The notes under the pieces were generated by a model that was given only the letters and a program-made list of their open reading frames with translations, was not told the origin of the DNA and ran no database searches. A stretch of DNA of 64,000 bases, taken from positions 6,079,501 through 6,143,500 of the forward strand of contig JBBMNZ010000026.1 in assembly GCA_037954325.1 (NCBI GenBank). Direction: 5' to 3'. Below are positions 36,808-50,197 of this stretch, piece by piece (position 1 is the stretch's first letter; each line of letters begins with the position of its first letter). The position numbers and the translations under genes are program-made. Source of the DNA: Fistularia commersonii. Its lineage: Eukaryota; Chordata; Actinopteri; Syngnathiformes; Fistulariidae.

Positions 36808-38255
36808 CAAAGCACCCGCCCCAATCTACCCCAGACCACTGCTTCACTTAGCCCCTCTTTTGGCACTAAGAGGGCAGGGAGAATGGAAACTTGACCAATG
36901 GTTAACTTTGCTCCCTGCGCCTACCCAGCCATTTCTTAGTCCTCTCTCATCCAGCTGGATGAGTGGGACGAGGTATGAAAACATCCAAAGACCAGCCGTG
37001 TATTCCAGAGGCATTGGAGATTACATCACCCGGTAAACTGCAGACAGACGTTGCTCCTTAACTCACTGCACCAGACTGGACCAACCGTACGCCTCTGCCT
37101 TTTGAGGGGACGCGGTTTTGAAACCCATCTTACTCTCACACGCAGTATTTGATTTTTCCAACAACCTCGCCCAAACGGTGGCCAGCGAACGTGCGGAAGC
37201 GCTGAGAGTTGTCGGATAACGGACGGTTCCGATAAGATGGTGCGATTTCAAAAAAAAAAAAAAATAAAAAAAAAAATACAACAAAAAAAAAACCCCCACC
37301 AAAAAACAGGGTGCTATTTGTCTGTGTACGGACACCTTGAGCAGCATGTGTGTGCGCTGTCTGTCGGCTAGCAGGATGATTTTGTAGTGGAATTTTTAAG
37401 ACAATTTACATTCCAGAAAAATAGACCGTTTATTTTTCGTTCTGATCTCTGAGGTTTTACAAGGGAGAATTCTTTGTCTCAAGGGTTATAACAAGAGGAT
37501 TTCATATATTGATTTATTTAAGAACGAGCAATTTAACTTATTATAGTTAGTTTAGGGAATACAACGTAATATAAACGTGTTTTATAACGTGGTTCTTTGA
37601 TGAAACAACAATGCCATTAGAATCGGTGATCCAGCGCAAATTGATTTCCACGAAAATTCGGAGAGACCAAACAAAAGCTCAGTTTTTTTTCGCATAAACG
37701 CAGTCTCAGCTGTTGAACAAGGCTATTGTCGTATTGTCCTTTAAAGGAAAAGTATTAGTTAGCCTCATCCTTTTATAAATTCACATATAATGCATGCTTT
37801 GTCACACCAGTACCCTGTTTTTATTTTATTACATAATTGCAAATGTGACGGAAACATCATTCTAGGAGAGATGATTTTCAGCCTGGTTTTAAATATTTCA
37901 GCCGTACACAGTATAGTCACTATGCAGTACAGTAAATAAAAGCACAAAACGCTCAGTAGAAGAGAACAGGACGTCGGCTGTTCTCACACATTGTTTTTAA
38001 ACCACACAGCAAACGTCATTCTCAGGATATGAATACAAAGTTCAGAAATAGTCGGTGGCATTTGAAAAAAAAAAATGTTTTTAGAGTTTTTGGGTTAATT
38101 TTATTTATTTGAAAATTATTAGCAATTTAATATTATGTTTTTGAAGCCATTTTTTTTCTTTGAAACGGTACAAATATTGGTGCAAATGTGATTTGTATAT
38201 CTCAAGGTGTAATTATATTTTGTGCTCCAAATAAAACAACTAAGCATACGAGTCC
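36808..38255 (+). other. ebf2: ebf2 3' UTR and polyadenylation region
   Basis: AT-rich DNA after the TAG stop. AATAAA signals lie at 37935-37940 and 38230-38235. The end is set just beyond the second signal by convention; real cleavage sites were not observed. Confidence 0.55.
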
Positions 38256-38774
38256 CCCCCCAACCTTCTCTTGTTAGTTCTCACTGCATGTGATTGTTTC
38301 AGGGTCTTCTTTAGCCGCAAAAAAAAAAAAAAAAAAAAAAGAAGACGGTTTGTTATTTTATACAGTATTTCTTGGACATTAAATTTACTCTGTACGGCTC
38401 AACATGTCGACGTTCTTGACTGCAACCATCACCTGTGGGCTCCTGCGGCTCGCTACACCTCTCAGTTCACATTGCTGATGAGCCACAGCACTTAATTGTG
38501 ATGCGAGCGTTAAAGACTAAGTAGAGGATGTCAAGATAAACAACAACAGCCCCCCCCTTCCATCTCTCTCCTCTCCGATAAGCCTACTTTTCTCTGAGGA
38601 CCGAGCCTCTGGGGGCCCGAGTGAGAACCACATGAGTCTCCCTCCAACGTGGCCTCCTCCTCCTCCTCTCCATCTCCTTTAAACATATAGGCATGTGCCG
38701 CTCTGCTCCCCTTGTTTTTCAGGTTTTGTTTGCTGCTGAATCCCCCTCTTCCTTGTGCTCCCCCTGTTTTGCAG

Positions 38775-38905
38775 TGGCCCTTCTCTGCTAATGTAATTAG
38801 CACTGGTAAAGAAGGGCAGTTAATTACCCACTCTATTTTGATCTGGTAATTAATGTAATGCCAAGAAACAGCAAGTGTTTCATTAACATAGCGCTCAAAG
38901 CAGTG
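38775..38905. promoter_or_regulatory. Candidate homeobox-site-dense enhancer 3' of ebf2
   Basis: Within 130 bp lie GCTAATGTAATTAGCAC, GGGCAGTTAATTACCC and GGTAATTAATGTAATGCC. These give several TAATTA cores in inverted pairs, followed by TTTCATTAACATAGC. The spacing suggests paired-type homeodomain dimer sites. Conservation was not tested. Confidence 0.45.
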
Positions 38906-40020
38906 AGGGGGCAGGGTAGCACTCGGCGAGTGCACGTCTCTGTGTGTCTTTGTAGCATACGTGTATGGACAAAATGTGCAGTAAAGACTGACAGCGAGCG
39001 GTGCGTGGACCTCGAATTGCCAGCGATCTGACTGCAACGGCGAGTGCCTGTTTCTCTCAGAGCCGTCTTTGTCACCATCAAGTGGCACTTGTAAACAAAA
39101 AAGAAAGAAAAAAAGAGAAAGCCGTGCCCCCTCCCCCTTGATTTGCTGTTAATTTGACAAGTTAAAGTCAGCTTTGTTACCAACACCTAGGCATTCATCT
39201 TGCTGAGTGCTCCTTCTGCCCAGTGGTGCAGGAGCCATATGCTTCGCTTCCACATGACTGTTCTCCTTGTTGCTGCTGACGCGGCTGCATCAGCGGCATT
39301 TACTGTCTTCTGATCACAGTTTGGATGAAGACAAGATGAAATGCCACCTGCTACCGTGTCGTTCCGCATCACACTGTGTGCACAACTTTCAAACGCCATC
39401 CCGCGATCAAAGACCGCGCCGCCTTTCGGTAACAATACGGCAGGGGTGCTGATGTTTAAACTTACGGAACCGTCTTCATCTCAAAACAACACAATATATA
39501 CCGTCCCCCTCCTCTTTCTCAAGGGAGGTGTTTATGTTTATATACCCAATTAGCCCTCCGGCCACAGCACGGTCATGCATTAGGCTGACATTAGCCCCAG
39601 GTGTAGATAATGTCTGTGTGTGTAAAATACAGTGCACCCCCTTCTCATTTGGGCCATGGCTTATTAGGCAGTATGAGCTAGAGCTTGACAGGGGTCGCCG
39701 GTGTTTTGTCAAAAAGATTGGTAGGTTGGCTTCCTCACACACAGCCGGTGTCTTTTGACTTTGGTCTGTCAGTAAAACCTGCATTGTTGCCCATTAGACC
39801 ATTGGACCCCAATTCCTCTTCCCAAAATGAATCCCCTACCCCTTCTGCCATTCCCCTGGGTGTCAGTAGAGTGGGGTGGCAGATGGGACAGATACAGAGC
39901 TGCCCCATGAGACTAACCCCCCCCATCCCCACACACACACACACACAGAGTACACACACATAAACACGTATAGGTGCACACACGCTCAGACATGCATGCA
40001 TGCACATATGCATAAGCACA

Positions 40021-40023
<3 letters not shown>

Positions 40024-40061
<38 letters not shown>

Positions 40062-40087
40062 CACACACACACACACACACACACACA
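40024..40087. repeat. AC dinucleotide microsatellite
   Basis: About 31 AC units with one interruption (CTAACAC near 40059). Shorter AC patches lie at 39930-39960. Confidence 0.95.
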
Positions 40088-40959
40088 GATAGGGCGCAGC
40101 AGCAGCAGCAACATATAGCTTCCCTGCCCCCAGACACAGACCTCATCTGTCAGCCTGCTGCTTTTGTCCCAAGCACGGAGGAGTTCTGTGAACACCGAAT
40201 GAAAACAAAGTGACGTCTCCGTCCCTGCCTCTCAATCTGTGGTCTGGACATTTAACAGGCAGAGAGAGAAAGAGAGAGAGAGAGACATGGGTATAATTGA
40301 AATGTTAAGCAAAGGTGCAACAATCTAAACATCACTTATTATGTCTCACAAGGATAATATTTAGTGTCTGATCTTCAACTTCTTAACTATTCAGCAAATA
40401 CAGCTGATTTGCTCGACTATTTCCGACCATTTGGGCATATTTTATATTTGTTCATTTTTTGTATTGCCTGACAATTGAACAGATCAGTGTATAAACACTT
40501 GAGTAGAGGATCTACTTCACACATATTTAAGTCCCCAATAAATGGTTTTGTGTTGGTCTGACACTGTTTAAGGTAACAAAGACATGTTTCAGGTGTTTCA
40601 AGTGTTTCATCTATCACCTTGGACTGTTTAGCAAAAGATGGCCAATTCTCCGATTTTGCGCCTTAAAGTGTGCGCGCCAAACTTTTGCTGCTAACAGTGT
40701 TTTCACAGGCCTCGCCTTCAGAACCACCTCTTGAGGCTCTCATCCTGGGTGAACGTGGAGAAACCTCTGGCTGTCCAAACCTGGCCCCCGACATCATTCC
40801 CTGTTCTCCACATCCAAGAAAAGAAATAGAAAACACGTGGAGGGGGGGAGGGGGAAGTGTGTGTGTGAGTGTGTGAGTGTGTGGTGGGGCTCTGTGGTTG
40901 CCGATCCATCATCACACCGGCACAACACACGAACACGCCGGACCGTCCAGGTGACACGA

Positions 40960-41225
40960 AACAAGCGCACCGGTTTGTTTGTTTACTTTATTGACCCCGC
41001 CCCCCCGCCCCCTCCCGCTTTCCAATTGGTCAGATCGCGCCATCGCGGAAGTAGTTTTGATTGCGGGGGCGCGGGTGCGGGGTGATTAATTAGAGGTGAG
41101 GCGTCTGCAGCCACGCGGAGGGTCTGTCAGCCCCCGGCTCCCGCACGGCCATCCATCACGCGTGGGCCGTGGACCCCCTCCACCCACACCCACACCGAAT
41201 CACACACGTGATGCAGAGGTAAGTT
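40960..41225 (+). promoter_or_regulatory. CpG-rich promoter-like block ending in a perfect 5' splice site
   Basis: GC- and CpG-rich DNA with a CCAATTGG box (about 41021-41028), an ETS/NRF-type GCGGAAGT (about 41045-41052) and a string of CG dinucleotides. It ends in GATGCAGAG then GTAAGT (donor at 41219). An ATG at 41211 lies eight bases before the donor. This could be the promoter and first exon of an unrecognised transcript (coding or lncRNA) on the + strand. No second exon could be assigned. Confidence 0.35.
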
Positions 41226-42835
41226 AGTTAAACAACCAGTTTAAAGTCACCGACCGAAATGTGGACACGTCCGGTTGTGTGTGTGTGTGTGTGTGCGCGC
41301 GCGCGTCGTTCACACACGTTGCGGTTTTACTCAGCCGCAGAATATTCCAGAAGGAGCAATCTACTCACTCTAATCAGACCCCCCCCTACACACACACACA
41401 CACATACTGTTTCATTTTAAAACATTATTTTTCAACATTAAGCTTAAAAATGGCTCCTTAAGCTTTCTTATGAAAATTTGTTGTGTAACTTTTTAGTTAA
41501 ACAAACAAATAAACAAAGCATTTGTAGTAGTTTGCGTGTTTTCATTCAAAACGCAAAGGAGGTTATAAACGTCTTGCAAAGTTTTGAGAAACGAAAACAT
41601 TTATTTGTCACTATCACTTTGTCACTATTACTGTTTGTATTTTCATTGTTTCTTTTAAACCTGAATTTTTTTTGTATGTCCTTGATTGTCGAATAAGACG
41701 CCTTAAAAATAATTTTTTTCTTATTAAAGCACAATGAGGTATGTAATTATTTGCACCCTCTCCCCAGTGCGGCATCAGAGGATCTAAGTTTAAGCAGTAA
41801 TTCTAAGAGGTGTTGCGTTCACAGCTGTAAGCCGTGTCCGTTCACAGGCCTTTCCTGCCGGTGGCTCTGAAGGATTTTTTTTTAATACTTGGATGAAAAT
41901 CCTCAGCGGTCGATGAGCCCTCGGACGTGATTAAACCGTCTCCTGGTCAGAGATCCTCTCCCAAGCCGGTAATGCAGACGCCTTAAGGAATACTTGTACT
42001 CTTAACAAGTTTTTTTTTTTTTTTTTTTGCTGTTTTTTTTATCTTAAGTAACTGGAATAAAAACATGCCGGGTTGAGATTAGGAGGCTCACTCGTGCAGA
42101 GGAACATTTTATCCCCTTTCATTTAAGGTACTCGAGATTTTTTCCCCTCCCTGCAATTACAATGCTAAATTTCCACCTTGATTTGGAAAGTGTTTAACTT
42201 CGATTGACAGCAACCGTTTTCGCTAAATACCAATGACCCACTTCGCTTTGCAGCCCACCAGGCCGGGATGTCCCGGTCTGTTTTCTAGAACCAGGGAGGT
42301 TCTATTTATATATCAATATTATATGTATTACACTGGGAAAGGGTTTTGTTTATAAGGAAAGAATTCTCCATCCCCTGCTTCAGCTGCCTTTGTATATCAG
42401 GTTTATTTGTGGTCCCTTATTTTATAATTTCACTTTCTTGCTTTTCAGGACGTAGCAAAGTGTTTATTTGACCATACTGTGTTTGCGTGTGTTTTGATTT
42501 TTCTGCCGAGGTCTTCCTTTTCTTTGCACTGACTCATCTTTGTCCTGCACGATGACAATTCAGTTACATCTCGTTTTTAACAGTAGGAATCAGCTCCAAA
42601 ACCATGGTTCTAATACTGGTTATAAGAGAGCATGTCTGCAAAATGAATGATCCCATGAGATTTTGTGAATGTGTGCAAAAATGGCTAATATTCGAAGTAT
42701 ACAGAGGATGAAAGGTGCCATTATAGCTGTGTTGGTGGAGATGATCAACATTCAGCAGGAGCACGATTCTTTCATGAGAAACCAACAACACTTAAAGTCC
42801 TTCAGTGGCGACTGGGAGTTGTAGTTTTTACGGAG

Positions 42836-42960
<125 letters not shown>

Positions 42961-43082
42961 GCAGAGGCACAGGCAACCACAGTAAATTCTGACCAATCAG
43001 ATGATGAAGGTCGATTTATCATTACAACTAAGGAATGCACTGTCCAGTGTAGAGGATGCACTGCCTTTCTCATGGGCTTCTT

Positions 43083-43221
<139 letters not shown>

Positions 43222-43374
43222 TAGCCTTACAGTGCCACCTACCTGTGAAGGAGAGTGCCTTACTTTCTTTTTTTTACTCCTGTTCCTTGCATTTGCAAGG
43301 AGAAAACACACATTGTATCTTCATTGTTTTGTATTTTTGTCACTACAGCTCTGCAAGTGTGTGAGAATCTCTCT

Positions 43375-43409
<35 letters not shown>

Positions 43410-43535
43410 CAGTGTGTCCTCCTTAAATTGAATTCTTTCCCGTCTGGCTGTGCGCTGGTGGCACGCCGGCAGTTGGAACACTGTGACAACCGGCACAAAC
43501 AACCATTTTAATATGTCTTTTCTGTCCCCTGTATG

Positions 43536-43680
43536 GCGGCATGCATATGCAGGAGGATATCTAATCAAATAAATCCATTCATTAGGAGAGCTGCTGGTAT
43601 TTCTCCTTTTGCATTAATTACAAAGTCATTAGCATATCAATCAGAGAAATCAGAGATCATGTAATTAAGGTTTAACCAAA
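43536..43680. promoter_or_regulatory. Candidate homeobox/POU enhancer 3' of ebf2
   Basis: Unique AT-rich but complex DNA: GCATGCATATGCAGG, TCTAATCAAATAAATCC, TTTGCATTAATTACAAAG, CATTAGCATATCAATCAG and CATGTAATTAAGG. It sits between two GT microsatellites that show little constraint. This composition is typical of deeply conserved non-coding elements; not tested here. Confidence 0.45.
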
Positions 43681-43704
43681 AGCACCTGCTGCCTCCGAGC
43701 TGTG

Positions 43705-43705
<1 letters not shown>

Positions 43706-43763
<58 letters not shown>
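43706..43763. repeat. GT dinucleotide microsatellite
   Basis: About 29 GT units ending in a GCGCGC patch. Confidence 0.97.
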
Positions 43764-43768
<5 letters not shown>

Positions 43769-44750
43769 TTCATTCCTAATCTGATCTCTGGCCTTTGACA
43801 GGACTCCCCCAGCCCCCCCGCCGCCCCCCTCATCAATCCTGGGCTGTCGCAATTCAGGTTTTTTTTTTTTTTGTTTTGTTTTGTTTTTGTTTATAGGGGC
43901 GGGGGGAGGGAGGAGGCGGGGAGCATCGTGCAAAGCGTTGTCATGACGATCAAATTGATTGGCAGGGACGCCTGATTAGAAAGGAAGAATAGGAGACAGG
44001 TGGGAGGAGGCGGGCTGTACAACCGAACGAACAGATTGGGACTAAGTGAAGACTCGCTGGGTGTCACGAGGGGAGTCTCTGTCTGTTTTGGGTCCGGTTA
44101 CACCTTGTAAAGATAACCAGTAATTACTCTAACGGTCCGCTGAGATTATTCTACCCGCAGCCTTTTAGGATGGGGAACAATGTGGCCAGATGTTCCTCTA
44201 GTTAGCTTTAACGTAACGAAAGCGCCAGAAGAAGCCGATTGCAGGGAATGTATGGGAGGGGGGACTCCGAGGGAAAAGAGTCGGGACAGAGAGGAGAGAT
44301 GAGGAATGAGCGCCGGGAGAAGCGAGCGGGAGGGAATGGGACTCGGGGGAGCCGGACTCGACTGTTTGTGGCGACGGTGCCCAGCCTCTGGCCTCCTCAC
44401 CTTCCATTTTCCTGTTTCATTTCACCTTTTTTTTTTTTTCCTCTCCAAAAGTTTATTTTTGGAGGTGGGTCACCATCCTCGGCACCTCCAGGTGTATCAG
44501 GAGGAAACATCACATCGAGGGTCCTGATGATCAGAAATGGTCATCAAATTAGATTTTTTTGTTTGTTTGTTTAGGTTTAATTCATGCTGATTTCAGCGGA
44601 AAAAAAAAAAAAAAAGTTATTTTAAGTCAGTTAAACCAACATTTTTTTCAAGCACAGTGCCATTTTGTCATTGTTAACTGCAGTTTAAGACTCAAAACAC
44701 AACAATATTTTAGGTTATTCATTCATTCTTTATATCTCTTATTTGTCTGT

Positions 44751-44890
44751 GGAGGTTCTCAGTCATCCAGGTCATGGTGAATTCTCGTCAAACGTCTTGT
44801 CGCGACGGCTGCACTTGAATTTCTTCACTTGAAGATGTTTCACCCCTCATCACCCCATCTTCTTCAGTTCTAATGACCTCTGCGGAGTTT
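44751..44890. repeat. Unclassified fish interspersed repeat
   Basis: GGAGGTTCTCAGTCATCCAG, then CATGGTGAATTCTCGTC, then CTTGAAGATGTTTCACC and CTTCTTCAGTTCTAATGACC. I recognise this as a common dispersed repeat of fish genomes, but not its class. Confidence 0.45.
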
Positions 44891-44967
44891 TCGAACACGA
44901 TCATATAACACTTATTCTACACATATAGAGACATACAACTGTTAATTCTCTGTCACACATCTGGGCT

Positions 44968-45110
44968 GTTTAAGGTCCCCAACGCACCTCCTGCATGTTT
45001 CTGGACTGTAGGGGGAAACTGGAGAATGAGGGGGAAATCCATGCAGAAGATGGAGGCTCTGTGCAGAAAGGCCCCCCCCCCGCTCAGAATCGAACCAGGG
45101 ACCTTTTTGC
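44968..45110 (-). mobile_element. tRNA-derived SINE fragment, copy A
   Basis: On the minus strand it carries the pol III B box GGTTCGATTC (plus-strand GAATCGAACC near 45088) next to GGTCCCT. It also holds CTGCATGTTTCTGGACTG, a core shared with the copies at 50198, 50899 and 62550. The A box is not recognisable. Confidence 0.6.
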
Positions 45111-46135
45111 TACAGGCAATTCCTCCTAGTCTGACAAAGTGTTGTTTAGCAGAATAGTGAGCCTGTAACCCGCTTGTAGTTAATGTATGATAGTTGAAAT
45201 CTGTGCTAGAAATCTGGTGTTGTGCTCCATGTATAACTTAATCCGACAAAAAAAATGAAGGGCTTCCTTAGGTTATTTTAATTAAAAAAAAAACAACATT
45301 TTGTCAGTCGCTTTAAGCTGCCAATACATGAGAGGACTTTGAAAAGATTTGAAAAAGAAGTGTGGAAAACTGCCATCTCACACCTGCCCAAATCTGAAGA
45401 CTGGTTTTTATAGTTTGAAGTCTACTCTTAATCTCAGACTGAGATTTTACAAAGACTGTGAATCTCACAGGGTCGCTATTTACAAGACAATTAGAGTTTT
45501 CCCACCATGCAATGTTTAAATCGGGTATTTGCAGAGCCTCTGCTGTTCTAGTCCATTGCTTCTCCTTCTCAACTTGGTCGCGATCAATCGCTCAGATTAT
45601 CACCTTTTACTTAACGACCGAGATGACAGAAACGCTACGACTCCAGTAAGACTCTGGTAAAACTCCTAAAATTTCTGTCTGACTTTCAGGTTTTAATCTA
45701 CGACCGTGAAAATTGTTAGACGTAAGCCCCACATTGGTCTAGCATCCATCTACGTGTTCTGTAAGGGTACAGGAAAGTGAAGGCTTAGTTTTTCTCCATT
45801 AATATGACATTGATTGTACAGGGAAACCGAACTTCCATCCTGCAAGTGCCTGTCCACTCCCCCCCCCCCGCCAGTGATGCAACTCCTACGAAGTCCTATT
45901 CATCAAAAAATCTTGATGGATCCTTTATTTTCCCCATCAGTGATGCTAACATCTGTAGGGCTTTGCGATAGAAATCGGCCATTTAAACAGACAATTGAAC
46001 TATGAGAATGTTTGTTTGATGGGTAATGAAGCACCTCCAGGGTGATTAAATTCACCCATCAGTTGATTCTCAATTAGAGACATGTTTACACCGCCAACTG
46101 ATTGATGAAGGGCTTGGTGTCATTCCTAATTCTCA

Positions 46136-46149
46136 GCACTAGATGGCAG
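46136..46149 (+). promoter_or_regulatory. CTCF-like motif
   Basis: GCACTAGATGGCAG matches 13 of 14 positions of CCASYAGRKGGCRS. Same orientation as the motif at 7605, so the two are not a convergent pair. Confidence 0.35.
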
Positions 46150-46837
46150 AAGCGCGCTGGCTAAATATCCCGGGGCCCCAGGGACCCCGTTTGCACTGAG
46201 CTTCCCTTCCATTAATCATCCGAGGCCCAAAACCCCTGCGGCTCCGCAGGCTGGAGCCGGTCCCAGCTGACACCGAGGGGCCGGGGTCACCAGGAAGGTG
46301 CCACCGGTACACAGATAACAAATAGTGCTCGCTTCTGACGCCTCAGCTAACTTAGTTTTCTGGTCACCCTAACTAGTGCGGGTCTGGTCTCCTGGAGGGA
46401 GACAGGATGTTCACCCATGGAGGGAACAGACACCGTGCAAGGCTGAGCGTTGGGTGAAATTAAAAAAAAAAAAAAGTCTTCTGATTTTTATGATTTTATT
46501 TATATTCAGAACAAATGTCAGCTCAGGTATGGTTTATCTTTATTCCCAATAATTGGAATATTTGCATGCATCTGAAGCATAAATTCATATCATCAGCATA
46601 TAACTCAAAGACATCTCACCTGCCTGTCTGTAATCCATGCAGCCGACGAGGAAAAGCGCTTCATGAGTATATCACTCAGATTTTTTTTTTAATTTCTTTA
46701 ACTTTCCAGGTTGCTTTTTTTTTTTTTTTTTAACCACTTACCGTTTCTGGTAAATTCTTACTTTGATTTGCACTTAAAAAGACGAAAATCGTATGTTAGA
46801 AGAAATCGGAATTAAAAAAAAAAAAAAAAAAAAATAA

Positions 46838-46869
<32 letters not shown>

Positions 46870-47935
46870 CATAACCCGCTCTATTGTGGAAAATTAAACA
46901 AAAACTTGACGAGATATCAAAATATTCAATATTCATAGTGAATAAATAAATAAAGCTTAAAGTATTCATATTGACTGACCAGTCTTAGTAGTCCAGGGTT
47001 GCATTCTGCAGGTTTGATGCGGAAAAAGCTTCACAAATCTTGAAAAAATTTTATTTCTACGTTTTTTAACTGTCATCCTGTTTATTGATACTGTTCTCAA
47101 TGATCAATGCATTTATTCGGGTATCAGACTTCACCGGCCTTCAGTGTAACAGTGAAAGGTGCTGAAAGTGACATTTTAAACACATCTAAACAAAAGGGAA
47201 ACGTTTCTTCACTTGTACGCACGGCGCTTTTACATCGCCTCTCACTCTGCCTCAGGCCACTCCCAGTGGACGTGACGGTTAATTTCTCCGCCACCCCCAA
47301 CTGCTGTATGCGCCGCGAATCTGACGGCGGTGCAGAATCAGAAAACTTCACATCCACAGACTTCCCTAGGGGCCAAAATCGGACGGGGGCCTTCAGATGA
47401 GGTGGCAGCGTGCCTGAGTCACAGCGCCGGAAGGACGTGAAGCCTGCCCTTGGTTTGTTACCTGCCATATGGCTTTCCCAATCAGGGCTCTCGCTGCTGG
47501 CTCCACACCAGCGGGGAACGGCAGAGAAGAGATCTCTCTCTGAAGCAGCGTTTCTGGTCTCTTGTGCTTCTTCCTCCCTTCATGTTCCACTGGCAAATAC
47601 CACCGGTGAGGGGCGGTTGGCAAAAAAGTGCTTACAAAAACAGTAAAAGCAGGTGAAAATAGGGATAATTTGAGCCCAATATACCTGCCAGTACGTCAAC
47701 GTGCAAAGATGGCGCCGTGAAATAATAGCGTGCTCCTCACCACCCACCCTTTTATGCAATTTTTGAAACATTTAATCAACAAATCAGTGAATTATCTGCA
47801 GCTATAAAGCTGTGCAAACTTTTATCCAATTTAATAAGAAGTTTTGTTATGAAGCTCAAGAAGCATTTCGATTTTCTCAGTGAAATGGGCTGGACCTGGT
47901 GTTCCCGGGATTTCTGTGTTCCCTAATATTTACGT

Positions 47936-48420
47936 ACCGTAATTTCTGGACTATACTTTTTTCATACGCTTTGAACACTGGCTTAAACAACAATGTGGCT
48001 AATTTATGGATTTTATTTTGGGCTAACGAGCTTCATGCCGCCAAAACATTTACCCTCGCTACATCAGACCACCGTGATATTTCGAGGCCGTTCAATTCCA
48101 ACACCGAAGAAGACGACTTTAATGGTTTTAGTGCTCAGGAGGAAGACGAAGATAGCGGTCAGCTGGAGTAGGACAAAGCGGGGATAGAAAATTGATTAAT
48201 GGATGGGCTTTTTCTTGCGTTATTTATAATTAAACTTTTTCATCGGACAAATTATGACATATATATTAGACAGAATTTTTCAGTCTAATATACGTTACAA
48301 TGTGGACACCTGCAGCTTGTAGACAAATATGGCCTATATATGTACACATATATGTATTTGTTTATTTTTAGCCGGTGCGGCTTATATTCAGGTTTGCTCT
48401 GTAGTCCGGAAAATTGGGGA
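47936..48420. mobile_element. pogo/Tigger-like DNA transposon remnant
   Basis: The left end ACCGTAATTTCTGGACTATA is the near inverse of the right end CTGTAGTCCGGAAAATTGGG (48397-48417). The interior encodes FNSNTEEDDFNGF (about 48090-48130, + strand) followed by an acidic tail and a stop. This resembles the acidic C-terminus of pogo-type DDE transposases. Most of the transposase is deleted, so the copy is non-autonomous. Confidence 0.5.
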
Positions 48421-50197
48421 TTTAGATGCCAATATCGAGTATTCGAGTATTGCCTCTTATAGAAATGGTGAAGCGGTTTCACCATTTATAACAGTAGCAG
48501 TATAACTTAAAAAAGAAACATTGTTATATATATAAAACCTCCACTTCATACGCAGCTGGCATGCGGGAAAACTTGAAAATTACCTTACCTTACTTTGCAC
48601 ATGCTATGAAACAGTAGCATGTGCAGAATTAGATTTTTTTATTTTTCAATTTTTTTTTTTTTTTTTTTTTTAGAAAATGTGACTGATAAGATGTTCTCAT
48701 AATGATATCATAATAGATACATTGAAGTATCTCCAAGACTGAATGGATAATTAAAGTTGAAAGCAGTACAGAGCGAGAGACTTGCAGTGATGATTGTTAT
48801 TTGGAAAAATGACTGCAGTAAAGTAGCTCTCATTTGAATTTCTAATTAATCGAGTTGAGTTATTGTGTGCATTCTCACTGTGATGATTGGGGTCTGGAGC
48901 TGTGAATGAAGTTGGTCAGTCCCTCTGTTGCAGTATAGCCAGGGCATCGATAGAGGGCACTGCCTGACCTCGGTTCTCCACTGTTGGCGCATTCTCGTCC
49001 TCTTGTTTGATCTCCTGCGAAGAGAAACCATCATCTTTCCCATGTGGTTGAAGGAGGCGTATCGCGATCGCTCGATACGCTGCAAAACCGGAAAAAAACG
49101 TCCCACAGCGTGCTTCCATGTTGCTAATGTGCGGCGGCTTTTCTGATCGTCCCGTTGTTTCGGTCCGCGTAAAAATACCCGCTGTGAACCGAAGCGGCCA
49201 GCGCAGAGGACGGCTCCGGCCTCCAACAGAGGCTGGCTGTGGACCTGGGCCCCCTCTGGAGAGCTTTTATAATTAGAAGTAAGAAGTGCATTTGACGGGA
49301 GCAGCGTAGTGAACACTAACCGCGCATATATGAGAGCCTGCTGTGTTGTTGTGAATGTGACTGATGCAAAGCAATAACATTCATAATTAGCTTTCCTGTC
49401 AGTACAGTCATCCCTCATTAAATGAAGCATTTGTTTGGGAAATATTCTCCAGACCAGTACGCCCATGTGGTCTCTCCCCGATGAGGCAGATGACTAAATT
49501 AGACGAGAAAATGAGACCGTTATCTCCCGGTGTTTCACCAGTTGTGTGGGCGTGAATACTACAAAAACTGACATTTACTTTTTCAACGGGAGGCCGGTAA
49601 GAGACCGGCGCGCGCCGACCCCGCGCAGCGTGCCATTTCCGGCACGGAAAGCGGCCCGAAGTGGACGTACGTCATCGGCCGGGGTCACGGCTGAACAGTT
49701 ACATTTCAAAAACCTTACGTCGGCTGAATGATGTGATTGCATGCGTTCTATGGACTGTCTCCCCCGTCACTTCTCTTTGTGGTGGGTTTAAGTGTGGTTG
49801 CATTATAGCGTGTGTGTGGCTCTGTCATGTCCTGGGAACTGTTTATAGAGGAGCACTGGACTGGCTAATGCACTGGCGGGAGATGGCTGTTGCTCTGAAA
49901 AGAGCCCGGGCACCGTCTTTGTGCGCCCCCCCGCCCCAGGTTCACACTACCTGCCCCTTTGCAAGACCACCTCAGGGTTATTATTTATAGTAGCTGCAAT
50001 ACAATACGCTTACTGTTCGTGCATTAAGGGTTCTGATGCACTCATTGATTTTTTTTTTTCCCCTCCATGTTGCAGACATAATTTTGAAGCGATATTTATG
50101 AGATGTTTGAAGTGTAAATGTCGGGTTTTATTTTTCGCTGCAGGCCGAGCAGTTAAATTATTAGCTTCTTGGCTGATTATTTGATTATAGGCAGATA

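Noticed and set aside
39850..39861. EBF-type palindrome ATTCCC-CT-GGG, possible autoregulation by ebf2
   Set aside because: The 6 fixed bases of CCCNNGGG should occur about 16 times by chance in 64 kb, so one match 1.6 kb downstream is not evidence.
44968..45110. B-box GGTTCGATTC considered as a tRNA gene
   Set aside because: No cloverleaf or A box could be built. The surrounding sequence matches the SINE cores elsewhere in the window.
47107..47400. Open frame of 97 codons on the + strand
   Set aside because: No domain, signal or splice support was seen and the composition is ordinary; treated as chance.
48846..49466. Antisense open frame of 206 codons
   Set aside because: No recognisable domain or codon pattern. 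The stretch is interrupted by repeat-like DNA and lacks nearby splice or promoter support.
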